Source of the DNA: Chamaecrista fasciculata | Lineage: Eukaryota > Streptophyta > Magnoliopsida > Fabales > Fabaceae | NCBI GenBank assembly: GCA_003254925.1 | Contig: QANZ01001304.1 | Span: 170,904-234,903, forward strand | Reading direction: 5' to 3' | Length of the DNA stretch: 64,000 nt | The notes under the pieces: generated by a model | Database searches by the model: none | What the model saw: the letters and a program-made list of their open reading frames with translations, nothing else | What the model was told of the DNA's origin: nothing | In this document: positions 49,101 through 60,140 of the stretch, one piece after another | How the letters are laid out: every line of letters begins with the position of its first letter | How positions within the stretch are numbered: position 1 is the stretch's first letter | Position numbers and translations under genes: made by a program

Positions 49101-50559
49101 TATAAGTTTTGTGCCACTAATTTGATGCATTTTGCTTAAAATTCAAAAACTTTCCATAAATAGAGTCCCGACTACTAGACGGGACGTGCCGTCTTGTAGC
49201 CGGGACCCTATTTATGGAAAGTTTTATAAAAAACGATTTAAAACATAAAAAAATGGAAAAAAAATATTAAATGAGGCATTTTCCCGCTAGCAATGTTCAT
49301 TTCACTCACAATTTTTGTATACTTCAACTCATATAATTGTTATATAAATGGATAGGTATAAACTTTGTCTTTTTTTAATATTTTGGGACTAAATCATACA
49401 TGTACAATTCGTAGCTGCATGGCAAAACAAAAGATACATTACAAAAGAATAAACATATAAATGGATAGGTATAAACTTTGTATTTTTTTAATATTTTGGG
49501 ACTAAATCATATCTTTGGAATCAATTTTAATGACTAAAAAGTAGGCTTTCTTTTTCAATTTCAGGAATGCACATTGTCCAAAAGTATACATATAAGAAAT
49601 TATAAGTTTTGTGCCACTAATTTGATGCATTTTGCTTAAAATTCAAAAACTTTCCATAAATAGAGTCCCGGCTACTAGCCGGGACGTGCCGGCTAGTAGC
49701 CGGGACCCTATTTATGGAAAGTTTTATAAAAAACGATTTAAAACATAAAAAAATGGAAAAAAAAAATTAAATGAGGCATTTTGACGCTAGCAATGTTCAT
49801 TTCACTCACAATTTTTGTATACTTCAACTCATATAATTGTTATATAAATGGATAGGTATAAACTTTGTATTTTTTTAATATTTTGGGACTAAATCATAGC
49901 TTTGGAATCAATTTTAAAGACCAGAAAGTAGGCTTTCTTTATCAATTTCAGGAATGCACATTGTCAAAAAGTATACATATAAGAAATTATAAGTTTTGTG
50001 CCACTAATTTGATGCATTTTGCTTAAAATTCAAAAACTTTCCATAAATAGAGTCCCGACTACTAGACGGGACGTGCCGTCTTGTAGCCGAGACCCTATTT
50101 ATGGAAAGTTTTATAAAAAATGATTTAAAACATAAAAAAATGGGAAAAAAAAATTAAATGAGGCATTTTGACGCTAGCAATGTTCATTTCACTCACAATT
50201 TTTGTATACTTCAACTCATATAATTGTTATATAAATGGATAGGTATAAACTTTGTATTTTTTTAATATTTTGGGACTAAATCATAGCTTTGGAATCAATT
50301 TTAAGGACTAAAAAGTAGGCTTTCTTTTTCAATTTCAGGAATGCACATTGTCCAAAAGTATTATATAAAAAATTATAAGTTTTGTGCCACTAATTTGATG
50401 CATTTTGCTTAAAATTCAAAAACTTTCCATAAGCCGGGACCCTATTTATGGAAAGTTTTATAAAAAACGATTTAAAACATAAAAAAAATGGAAAAAAAAA
50501 ATTTAAATGAGGCATTTTGACGCTAGCAATGTTCATTTCACTCACAATTTTTGTATACT
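46197..50559. repeat. Tandem array B: ~387-bp units with palindromic core
   Basis: About eleven units with cores near 46394, 46782, 47241, 47626, 48013, 48400, 48768, 49153, 49654, 50040 and 50428. The best core, 49654-49717, is a 64-bp palindrome with 30 of 32 pairs intact: outer arm CCATAAATAG / CTATTTATGG, inner CCCGGCTACTAGCC / GGCTAGTAGCCGGG, centre ACGT. Units 48400 and 50428 are reduced to part of a core. Spacer text equals the reverse complement of array A. An N at 46930 interrupts a unit, so copy number is a minimum. It lies 5' of the first recognisable BRF1 exon. Confidence 0.92.
49395..49470 (-). repeat. Duplicated BRF1 splice acceptor and exon start inside array B
   Basis: The ~75 bp from CATACATGTACAATTCGTAG onward matches 46137-46212 almost exactly. 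Read on minus it contains the intron end ATGCAG and the first ~20 bases of the BRF1 exon (CTACGAATTGTACATGTATG), after which array sequence resumes. The offset is 3258 bp. It has no donor, so it is a decoy or relic. Confidence 0.9.
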
Positions 50560-50676
50560 AATATTTAGACTAATATTGTCCACACTCCACATCATACTCC
50601 CACCACACGCTTAGTCTCACGTCTAAAAACCGCGTATCTTTCACTTGTGGCCCATTTCATTCCATAGTATAATCAA

Positions 50677-51117
50677 GGTTAAATTGTATTTTTGCTCCCA
50701 TAACTTTGACTAAGGTCTCAATTTGATCTCTTAATTTTTTTTATTGCACTTTTGGTTCCATATATTTTGCTCAAGTTGCAGATTTGGTCATGTGTTATAT
50801 TTTTGGTCCCTTATCTTTGGTTCATGTTATAGAATTAGTCCTATATTTTTTAGTCAAGTTGTAGAATCTGTCCCATATCATTAGGTCAAGTACAGAATTG
50901 GTCTCATATATTTGGATCAAGTGGCACTGACGGTCAAACTTTTTGCAAAGATATGAGACAAATTTTAATACCTGATCAAAAAATATGAGACCAAAAGTGA
51001 TGCGGGACCAAATCTGCAACTTTTTGCAAAGACATAGGACCAAAAGTGCAACAAAAAAGTTATGGAACCAAATTAAAACCTGAATAAAATTTAATGGACC
51101 AAAAGTGCATTTTGGCC
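50677..51117. mobile_element. Foldback element, 'TTTTGGTCCC' family
   Basis: Left 'ggttaaattgtatttttgct' and right 'aaaagtgcattttggcc' are inverted. Inner blocks read 'ataactttgactaaggtctc' and the loose complement. Same family style as 431-866. Confidence 0.6.
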
Positions 51118-51389
51118 TATAATCAATACGTGAATCAACATCTATCGAGTTTACTTCTTTTAATTAATTATTTTTTTTCTTTGGTCGGAAATAAGATTTA
51201 ACAAACTTGCGGTGACCAGCAAAAACAGTGTGTGATCCTACGTACGAGCACATGTATCACATTTAAACACGAGGTTCATGCATGTTCATGGACCCATTCT
51301 TTTATGAATTATGAGCATGTCGTTCTGAAATCAAATAAAGGGATACATTTATATAAGATTTATTATATTTTTACTATAAAGTTTTTTTT

Positions 51390-51813
51390 GGCTAAAAAGC
51401 ACTTTTGGTCCCATAAATTTGGCAAAGATTTCAATTCGGTCTCGTAACTTTTTTGTTGCAATTTTGGTCTCATAACTTTTTTTGTTGCAATTTTGGTCCC
51501 ATAACTTCTAAAAAGTCTCAACGTTGGTCCCAAGCTGATTTCCATCCGTCTCATAACTTCACCCATATTTGCCACGGCATCATCCAACTCAGTATGTCGG
51601 TTCATCTTTAGCAGCAGACAATGAATGAAAATTAGTATTGGGACCAACAATGAAACGTTTTCAAAAGTTATGAGACCAAAATTGCAACAAAAAAAGTTAT
51701 GGGACCAAATGGAGACCTTTGTCAAAGTTATGGGACTAAAATTGCAAAAAAAAAGTTATGGGACCAAATTGAAACCTTTGCCAAAGGTATGGGACCAAAA
51801 GTGCACTTTAGCC
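51390..51813. mobile_element. Foldback element, 'TTTTGGTCCC' family
   Basis: GGCTAAAAAGCACTTTTGG at the left is answered by CCAAAAGTGCACTTTAGCC at the right. The arms continue through 'cataaatttggcaaag' / 'ctttgccaaaggtatg'. The centre is unlike the 431-866 copy. Confidence 0.7.
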
Positions 51814-52743
51814 AATTTTTTTATTAAAAGAATGACACGTATTGAATTGTATACTTGACCGGTAGAGATAGAATATCAAAAACATATTTATTTTATTAGC
51901 ATAATCAAGCATGAAGGAGAAAGTTTATACAAAAAAATTATGATTAAACGAGTAGTTAATATGATGATTTTTTTCGCGTGAAAAAAAGCAATGCCTGGTG
52001 TTTTTCAAAATTCAGATATATATTCAGCCCATAGACATACATGGGGTATCTAATCTGGGTTTCAATTTAAATTTGAAGATAACTACAGAGTGAAACAGAG
52101 ACTTGTTAAAAGCCCAGAAATCTCGGACATTAACCTGCAAGTAACAGATATACACTTAATACTCAATTTTCCTTTCTGCAAAAGAGGCAATGCAACCTAT
52201 TATAAGAGTCATGCCATCAACTATTCGATATCCAAAATGTTGACTTTCCTTCCATTCCAAGTTATTTCTAAAAATTCTAACCATTGAGTTCAGGCATAAA
52301 ATCAGGCAACATCAGATTTCACAAGCAACAAAACCAACAAAACCCACAACGTTACCTTTAGATGAGTCCTACGCTACGCTTCATATTTCTGTGAACTAAA
52401 ATAGTCCAATGCTCATGTAGCCATAAATATGCACAATCTTTTTTTATTTTTGGGTCCAGAAAATATGCACAATCAATCTGCACGATTTAGCAAAAGAAGC
52501 TCTTCAGTTCATTTTGATCCCTTGAAGATGCAAGTCACGGCACAAGTATGCAATCCGTGAAAGACAAAATCATGTCTTTCCATTTGGGTTTATTTGCTTT
52601 CCCAAGATGGGAAGCAAGTTTGTTTCTTTTGGTTAGGAGATTGAGATTAGGTTATGTAAAGGTAAAGCAATGGGATTAAGATGACGCGCATATATATAAA
52701 ATGGGAAGACAGTAATTAAAAGTCTTCAATAATTCATTTTGCC
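51814..52743 (+). promoter_or_regulatory. Promoter side of the GDSL gene
   Basis: Searched on minus for the missing 5' exons of BRF1; none is recognised. A TATA-like CATATATATAAAATGGG at 52688-52703 lies about 45 bp before the GDSL ATG, a plausible core promoter for it. Confidence 0.5.
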
Positions 52744-55190
52744 ATGGCTTCTACCACTATTGTTGCATTTGTGTTGATTTGCTTGTGTGGTAGGGCTTTG
52801 GTAAATTGTGTTGAGTTGCAATACCCAGCAATTTTCAACTTTGGTGATTCAAATTCTGACACAGGTAATCTTGCTGCTGGAAAAGGCTTTGAGCCTTCTC
52901 CACCAAATGGTCACTCGTACTTTCAAACCCCATCTGGCAGATTCTGCGATGGCCGTCTCATTCTTGACTTCTTCAGTTAATTTCTCATCCTTCCCTTTAT
53001 TACTTCCATTCTATAATCACTATGTATGTTTATTTCTCATTCTAATAATTACCCTTGAAGGAAATATATGTTATGAACAACATACACTGACACAAGTATA
53101 AGATACCATTGGGATACAAACATACTACATGTCAAATTCTTGAAACTGTATGGTAATTTCAAATTTTCAGTAGTATATAAGAAATCAAAATACAATTAGA
53201 GATTCATAAATCTTGATAAAAAATTTAAAAATTACAATATCATTCGTGGCATTTACCATATGTGTTTGCGTTTTATAGAATACATGTCATTCATTCTTCT
53301 AAATAAGGCCTCATGCTGTGTGTGCTCCGTGTTGGTCCCCATAATTGTAAGCAAACTTACTATGAAAACAATATGTGACCCACCAAATGGTGGTTTCTTT
53401 TGAAACACAAGCAAAAGCTACACTCTCTCTAATAAGACTGAAAACTGAAAAGCCCTTCTAATCTTCCCAATATGCTGAAGCTGAATAGTAAATAGTGAAT
53501 AGTGAATAGTGAACAGCCACGGGAATCAAGACATGTATCCTTGGCAGTATTGTCACCATGATCATTTCCTTTTCCATGTGCTTGCCATTCATCAAATCTA
53601 TGAACTTTGATTTTCCCGCGGTGTTCAACTTTGGCTATTTGAATTTGGATAGTGGAGTCTTGATTTCCTCTGGAATAGAGAGCCTTGGAGATTCTATGAT
53701 GGCCGTCTCATGATTGATTTCCTTAGTAATTTCTTCATTAATTTAACGCTCATATTTCATACTTATCAATCATATACTCACTCTCATCTTCCTCTTTCTT
53801 TCTCTGTATTGCAGTGGATGCTATGAACTTGCCATTCCTAAATGCATATCTTGATTCATTGGGTTTACCAAATTTTCAAAGAGGATGCAACTTTGCAGCA
53901 GCAGGATCAACCATCCTTCCAGCCACTGCAGCATCCCTTTGCCCATTTTCCTTTGGGATTCAAGTCTCTCAATTCCTCAGATTCAAGGCTCGTGTTCTTG
54001 AGTTGCTTGCTGATCAAGGTATCTATCTATCTGTATGCTTTTATCTATCTATGTTTAACATTCATAAGGCTCTTAGTGTCATTTCTCTACTCAATGAATG
54101 TTTGCATGCATCAGGTGAGAAATTTGAAAAATACCTCCCAACACAAGATGATTTCGAGAAAGGGTTATATATGTTTGACATAGGCCAGAACGATCTTGCT
54201 GGCGCATTCTATTCCAAAACACTCGACCAGATACTTGCCTCAATTCCAACCATTTTATCAGAATTTCAGACTGGAATAAAGGTTGGTGTGACTGTGAGTG
54301 TGAGTAATGTGCAGAGTTTTACGGAAATTAACATAAATAAATAAATTTCTTTATTTGTATATCAGAAAGTGTATGAGGGGGGGGCTAGGCATTTCTGGAT
54401 ACATAATACAGGTCCTCTAGGATGCTTGGCTCAGAATATTGCCAAATTTGGAAAGGATCCATCAAAGCTTGACGAGCTAGGATGCCTTACTTCACACAAC
54501 CAAGCTGCCAAAACCTTTAACCTACAACTTCATGCTCTCTGTACCAAATTTCAGGACCAATATCCAGACATTAATGTCACATATGTTGATATCTTCTCCA
54601 TCAAATCAAACCTCATTGCAAACTATTCTAAATATGGTTAGTATGGTTTAGCCATTTCAATTACCCTTTTACCAACAAAGTCCAGTACAGCTGAATTTAT
54701 TAAGTATGATGTTCAAGATCCGAATTAGGCCATATATATAGAAAAGACTTTATTGGTAAATGCAAAATCTACTTTTGTGATCTCTATACTTTAGGAGGAT
54801 TAGTCTCTGACTGTCAGCTGAGGAATACAGCCTAGTCCTTCCAAAAAACGAAATGGACTTTTAATTCATTATTGCACAAAGAATAGGAATTCATGGGATA
54901 ATTAAACCACTTGCATTGCAGGGTTTGAAGAACCTATTATGGTTTGTTGTGGATATGGAGGTCCACCATTGAACTATGACAGTAGAGTTAGTTGTGGACA
55001 AACAAAAGTGGTGAATGGGACGACTATCACAGCAAAAGGATGCAACAATAGCAGTGAGTATGTGAATTGGGATGGCATTCATTACACTGAGGCTGCTAAT
55101 CAATTTGTTGCATCCCAAATTCTCACTGGAAAATACTCTGATCCTCCTTTCAAAGACAGCATGACTTTTCTGCTCAACCTCAAGTTCTAA
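52744..55190 (+). CDS. Secreted GDSL esterase/lipase (At1g54790-like)
   Basis: Five exons, 52744-52975, 53815-54018, 54115-54281, 54366-54636 and 54922-55190, join in frame to 380 aa, the usual size of the family. A signal peptide covers about residues 1-22. Block I is FNFGDSNSDTG with catalytic Ser36; block II is GCNFAAAGSTI (oxyanion Gly near 108); block III is DIGQNDL (Asn171); block V is NWDGIHYTEAA with Asp342 and His345, so the SGNH catalytic residues are all present. Family knowledge: plant GDSL hydrolases act on acyl or acetyl esters in the wall or apoplast; substrate is not predictable here. The ATG codon at the exon 1/2 junction (A|TG) is split. A run of eight G in exon 4 (54376-54383) is a spot for indels. 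Intron 1 holds a dead copy of exon 1. Confidence 0.93.
53590..53735 (+). pseudogene. Relic second copy of GDSL exon 1 within intron 1
   Basis: The text 'gtgttcaactttggctattt' and 'gattctatgatggccgtctc' followed by 'atgattgatttccttagtaa' parallels exon 1 (FNFGDS... and RFCDGRLILDFF). In the relic the GDSN motif reads GYLN, the frame shifts between the halves, and about 40 bp of the middle is missing. It shows that two GDSL genes once stood in tandem here. Confidence 0.8.
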
Positions 55191-55481
55191 CTACTCTTGT
55201 CATCATTGTTTTGGTTCTTTCTCATCTGGTGTTGTAAAATCAACATCTCATTGTAAGAATCAGGATACTGAAAAATTATTTTTCTATTAAATAAATCTTA
55301 AAATTGTACCGCACTACACTCTGAAATACAATAGATACTTTAGTTTGTTAGTAACTTAATATCTTTAACAATTGGATCAATTTGCAAGTTGTATAATTCT
55401 TATATGAGAAAGATAGACTTTTGGGCCCATTAGTTCATTTCATTCAAAACCCTCATAATGAGCCAGAATAATGTGTTTGGG

Positions 55482-55516
<35 letters not shown>

Positions 55517-57540
55517 TTATGTATACCCTGCTTCTTTTTTGGGTCTTGCCATGAGTCATGTCCTCTCCTCTCACTCTCATGCTTCAAACTATTCAAATAA
55601 TATCTTTAATGAAAAGCCATTAATCTCATTGCATGGGGACCAACATGGGGAAGTATATTCACTTTGTTTCCTTCAATTATTGATTGTCTTCTTTGCTTTT
55701 TATATCCTTTCCTGTTTTGTGGGTGATTGTCATTGCATTTCTAGTCACTTTAATTTTTTTTCTCTCTATCTCAATCTGCTTTTGCTTTATTCTATCAGAT
55801 CCAAGCCTTATCATGTCATTGTCTTCCTCATAATATAATTTTCTTTATAATTTTACATTGGACTCACTCACTCTATTTTATATGCTATGAGCCCTTATAA
55901 CTTATTATAAGCCTAACCTTGCACCTCTTTTTATATGTTTTCTATTTCCTTAGGTTTTAAAAGCACTTATTAGCTTCAAACCCTCCCTTCCTTTTCACGG
56001 GGAAAGTTGAGATGATAATAATATATATAAATATAAAAAAGAGAGGTAGATAGAATCTATGAAGGTCATGTTTCCTCACAAAGAACAAGAAAATGAAAAC
56101 GAATAGGCTATGTAGGTATTGGAATCTTCTGAAATATATACGACTTTGGATTTGGATCGATCCAGCTTTCTTCAATATATATATATATATATATATATTA
56201 CCAATCAGTACAAAAATGACTTTGCTGGGCTAGCTAGCTGTACACCCAGACGCTGACCCTTTGACATATCATTCATGTGAAATCTGAATTTGAAAGAAAA
56301 TTGAAGAATCATTAAGGAATCGACCAATTGTATATTTATATATTACGTACAAAGGACATTGATTATTACATACTCTAATTAACCTGCATTTATATATATT
56401 AATGTTTCGGAAATGCCCCATCAAAGAGCATACACTTTAACTGTAATGGGAAAGAACAAGGTTTAAATTTGGAGTCACTCCATAAGTAAAATAATCCACT
56501 CAAGCATATGAAAAAAGTCGAGTACAAAACTATAGCTCAATGAAGGGGGAAATGCTTTTTCACCTTTACGAATCACGAATTTTCCTCTATCAGCAAATTA
56601 ACCTTAAAGAAAGTTTCTTTTTTTCCTTTTTTTTTATTATACTTTTTGACAATAATACTAACAAGAGTAACTTTATTCTGTTGATTCTGGTGTTGTTGAG
56701 AAGATACTCGATAACCCCACCATCAAGAAATCAACTTTATTTCTACCTAGGGATTCGGCCACGAACATCGTACAACTCCATGGGGGACCATTATTACTTA
56801 AGCTTCAAAAGAGCTAATCATTTGTATTTTTATTTTCGTTTTAAATATTGTCATAAAATGATTGTTGACGCAGAAATTGAAGGGAGAATTCCACGTATAC
56901 ACGTACACATATAGTCATAAATAAATAAAATATATAATGTATCGTTGATGGATTCATTGGATTGAATGTGGTGTGATTTGAGTAATGATGATGATAAGAA
57001 TGGGATGGACCATTTTCTTGGTTCTCGTTATGGATAAATTGTGAAATGTGAGGTTTAGGACTTCTAAAGCTGTTATTTGCAGCTTTCCCCTGCATTTCCA
57101 CAATCAAATGATCAATCATTTGACCTTTCACTGTAAGTCTACAACTACTTTCCATCTTCAAATCAAAATGTATACATCATCACATCATCTTATTTGCAAG
57201 CCTTTTTCTTTTGATAATGTTTAATTATTTTCCAACAGCCAAACAAAAAAAAGAAAGAATGAGTTTAGCCACTTCAATTTCTTACTCTTCTCTACATATA
57301 TGTTAAATAGGGATCAAACCCAAGTCATTTTCACATACTCTGTCTGATATGGTATTGATTCAATTTTTTTATATAAAAAAAATGTTAATTTGGGTGATGA
57401 TGATATTGAAGTTGACAAAGCCTAGGCCTACCACTTTGGAAGCAAGGGTAAATGGAGAAATGACTGAGCTGTAATTATGTATGTCCCAAGTAAAACACTA
57501 CATACTCAAGTCCTCCTCCATCACCTTCAGCACTACTCAG

Positions 57541-57544
<4 letters not shown>
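55191..57544. other. Intergenic DNA between GDSL and bHLH genes (convergent)
   Basis: Contains (TA)n tracts at about 55484-55512 and 56173-56199. A minus frame at 56841-57161 reads MKMESSCRLTVKGQMIDHLI... without recognised domain. No gene is supported. Confidence 0.4.

Positions 57545-57613
<69 letters not shown>
57545..57613. repeat. (GA)n microsatellite
   Basis: About 34 uninterrupted GA dinucleotides, followed at 57637-57675 by an (AAT)n tract. It lies within 300 bp of the bHLH stop codon, probably in its 3' UTR or just beyond. Confidence 0.95.
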
Positions 57614-57614
<1 letters not shown>

Positions 57615-57872
57615 AAGTAGGCAAAGAGAGAATAATTAATGATAATAATAATAATAATAATCATAATAATAATGCAAGGGGGAATAAACAAAAAAAACTT
57701 CCTCCAAGGAGCCCACATCAACAAAGCGCTCAGGAACAGCATTTGCAATAATTAGCTACATTAGACCTTAAAAAGGAAAAGAAGTTGAAATTAAAGGGAA
57801 GATAATCATACCCAAGAACAGGGCAGGTCTTGATTAATTAAGGTTTAAATTAAAAATAAAGTGTTCAATTAA

Positions 57873-59375
57873 TTAACTCGAGTTGGGATTTTGGTTCAAC
57901 AACAACATTGCCTCTTGATGAATCCTACTCATCATTTGAAATAAAGCTGCAGCTATGTCATCCACTGAACCCAGCTTGCAATCATCTTCTACCTGCATAT
58001 GCATATATATATATATATACAGGCTTTCATATTGAGATTGAGGACAAAAGCAAGAAATTAAATAAAACCACACACAGATAACATAATTAGTATAGATATA
58101 GATATACCTTAACACTGAGAGAATAGAGGACAATTTGAGAAGTGGTAGTGAGATTAAGGTGCAAGATTGTGAGACGCATGGAATGCAGAGTAGAGACAAT
58201 CTTCAAGAGTTGTTTTGGGCGTTTCTTAGATCTTATCTTGAGATTTGCATGAGTCTCTACCATTGTCACTTCAATGTCTGCAATACCATTATTATAATTA
58301 TTCCCTGCACACTCACCCACACTATCCTTTTCCTCTGCTTCTGCTTCTACAACATGATCTCTGCTCTTACAATAATGATGATGATCACTCTCAGTACTCC
58401 AGTACTGAGGAAATGTGAAGAACTCAGAGAAAGCCAAATTCCCACCATTTTCACTATTTAATCTCCATTTCCCCTCTAAATCTCTATGTTTGTCAACACC
58501 CAGAAATTGCAGCCTCTGCTCAAGCTCCTTCACAAAATTAATGGCTCCTCCAATTATGGAAGCTTGATCACCCTGCACTCAATATATAGATTCAGTAAGC
58601 TATACAGGTGTAGAAAGACCTAACTCACCCTAAAAGAACTCTCAAATGGAGAAAATTGCCTCAATATATATATAGAATTTTAAGGCCCTTTAACCAAGCA
58701 ATGTGAGACTCCAACACGTCTCCCTCACGTTGAGCGTGAAGCCGACGGGTTATTCTCAAGGCAGCCCACAATAAATATGCCCAAACCTGACTCTGATACC
58801 ATGTAAAAAGACCTAACTAATCCCAATATATATAGAGTTTTAAGGCCCTCCAACCAAGCAACGTGAGACTTTAATAAGCTTTTGAATTCATGAATTTGAA
58901 AAGTAGAAAAATACTAGATACTTAAATAGTATAATACCCTTTGGACGTAGGAATCTGGCATTAAAGAGCGAAGCACAGAGAGATAGTCATTCATCTGCTT
59001 TCTTCGATTACGCTCGACAGCAATGTGAGTCATTCTCTGAGTTTCAATTTCTTGCTTGTTCTTGCGGGTTTTGAGTCTTCGCCTCTTAGGACGAGCAGGC
59101 ACCGAATTATTTGAAGTAGGGATCATTGAATTGTTGGCATCTGCTGAAGCTGAAGCAGAGGATGGATCAGGTAGTAACATTGAATCCCAATTATGATGTA
59201 GTAGTGTTTGATTTTCGAGAAAATCAAGAGAAGCATAGGCATAGCCATTTTCTTGGTCTAAGTCTTGTGGTTTTTCTTCTTCATAGGGTAAGAGGTTGTT
59301 GTAGTTGAAATCATATACCTCTCTGCCTCCATAGCCAAATGGGTCTTGAGGATACACCACAGCTTCAAGAACCAT
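57873..59375 (-). CDS. bHLH96: bHLH transcription factor, subgroup Ia (bHLH96-like)
   Basis: Three exons on minus, 58938-59375, 58108-58572 and 57873-57992, join in frame to 340 aa. The N-terminus [13 protein letters not shown] is the hallmark of the bHLH94/96 group. Residues 113-126 ([14 protein letters not shown]) form the basic region with the H-E-R residues that contact an E-box (His117, Glu121, Arg125); helix 1, the loop and helix 2 ([20 protein letters not shown]) span the first intron. Exons 2-3 encode the ACT-like C-terminal domain ([20 protein letters not shown]...). Family knowledge: subgroup Ia includes SPCH, MUTE and FAMA and their relatives; the exact role of bHLH96 types is less clear. 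Nuclear. A TRIM element sits in intron 1. Confidence 0.92.
58609..58872 (-). mobile_element. TRIM (miniature LTR) element in intron 1 of the bHLH gene
   Basis: A complete ~108-bp LTR lies at 58609-58716 (minus: TGTTGGAGTCTCACATTGCT ... GGTCTTTCTACA), preceded on minus by a purine tract (GAGGGAGACG). A primer-binding site TGGTATCAGAG (minus) lies at 58791-58801. A shortened second LTR follows at 58802-58872. The interior is only ~75 bp. This order (LTR, PBS, PPT, LTR) fits a TRIM; the 5' LTR has lost its middle and its outer end. Confidence 0.78.
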
Positions 59376-60140
59376 TGATGATGATGATGTTTAACTTCAA
59401 TTTTGATGAATGTTGAGGATAAGGCAGCCCCTTCTCATCAAAATTGAAACTTTTTGTGATTTCAAACTAAGAGAATCAAGACGATATGGTTGGGTTGGGT
59501 CCTCTTCGTCGTCATCATTTTGGCTTTATAAAGGCATTATAATTCCCGTACATTTTCTACAGTGCTTTTGGCACGTGACATCCAACTCAATGCACGTCCT
59601 TTGCCATTTACATTATTATGACTTTATGAGGGTTTGGGTAATTAAGTTGGGTTAATTAGTCAAAATCAATATAAATTAGTTTATTTGAATTGGATTAGCA
59701 ATTTGATCTACACTAGAAAATTTGAGCTGCCATGGTTTGAGTTAGGTTACAGTTTCAAAATCAGAAAATCTTGAGGTCATTCAACTCTCTGTCCGTATAA
59801 AAGATATAATTTTTAAATGGTTAAAATTATATTTTAGTTTCTCAAGCATTGTTTTTTTTTTCTCAATTTAGCTCTCTTATTGATTTTTTTCTTCTCACTT
59901 TAGTCTTACATAAACAAATTGTAAGGGACTAACTTGAGAAAAAAAAACTAAAATTGACCAAATTGTGAGAAAATAAATATGTAAGAATAAAAAGTAGTAC
60001 GAGCCAACCTGTCAATCCAACCGCTACTATTTGGGTTTGGGTTAATTTGATTTAACTTAATTACTTTTTTCAACTTAATCTCTTAAATAAAATAGTGTGC
60101 CCAAACTAATTGTTGGGCAATTGATTGAAAATGAAAGTAG
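59376..60140 (-). promoter_or_regulatory. Promoter side of the bHLH gene
   Basis: The 5' leader and promoter of the minus-strand bHLH gene lie here. A possible TATA region (minus, 'ctttataaagcc') is at about 59523-59533. Beyond 59800 a 'tttagtttctcaagcatt'/'aaattgtgagaaaataaa' pair looks like another worn foldback repeat. Confidence 0.4.

Noticed and set aside
50822..51043. Minus frame 73 aa
   Set aside because: Lies within the foldback element at 50677-51117.
51363..51858. 120-aa and 77-aa frames over 51.4-51.9 kb
   Set aside because: Produced by the inverted arms of a foldback element; the same repeated words appear in both strands.
51814..52743. Missing N-terminal exons of BRF1 upstream of array B
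   Set aside because: Looked for the zinc-ribbon Cys pattern and cyclin-fold text on minus; nothing recognisable before the GDSL gene.
57542..57748. Open frame rich in Ser-Leu on the minus strand
   Set aside because: It is the translation of the (GA)n microsatellite.
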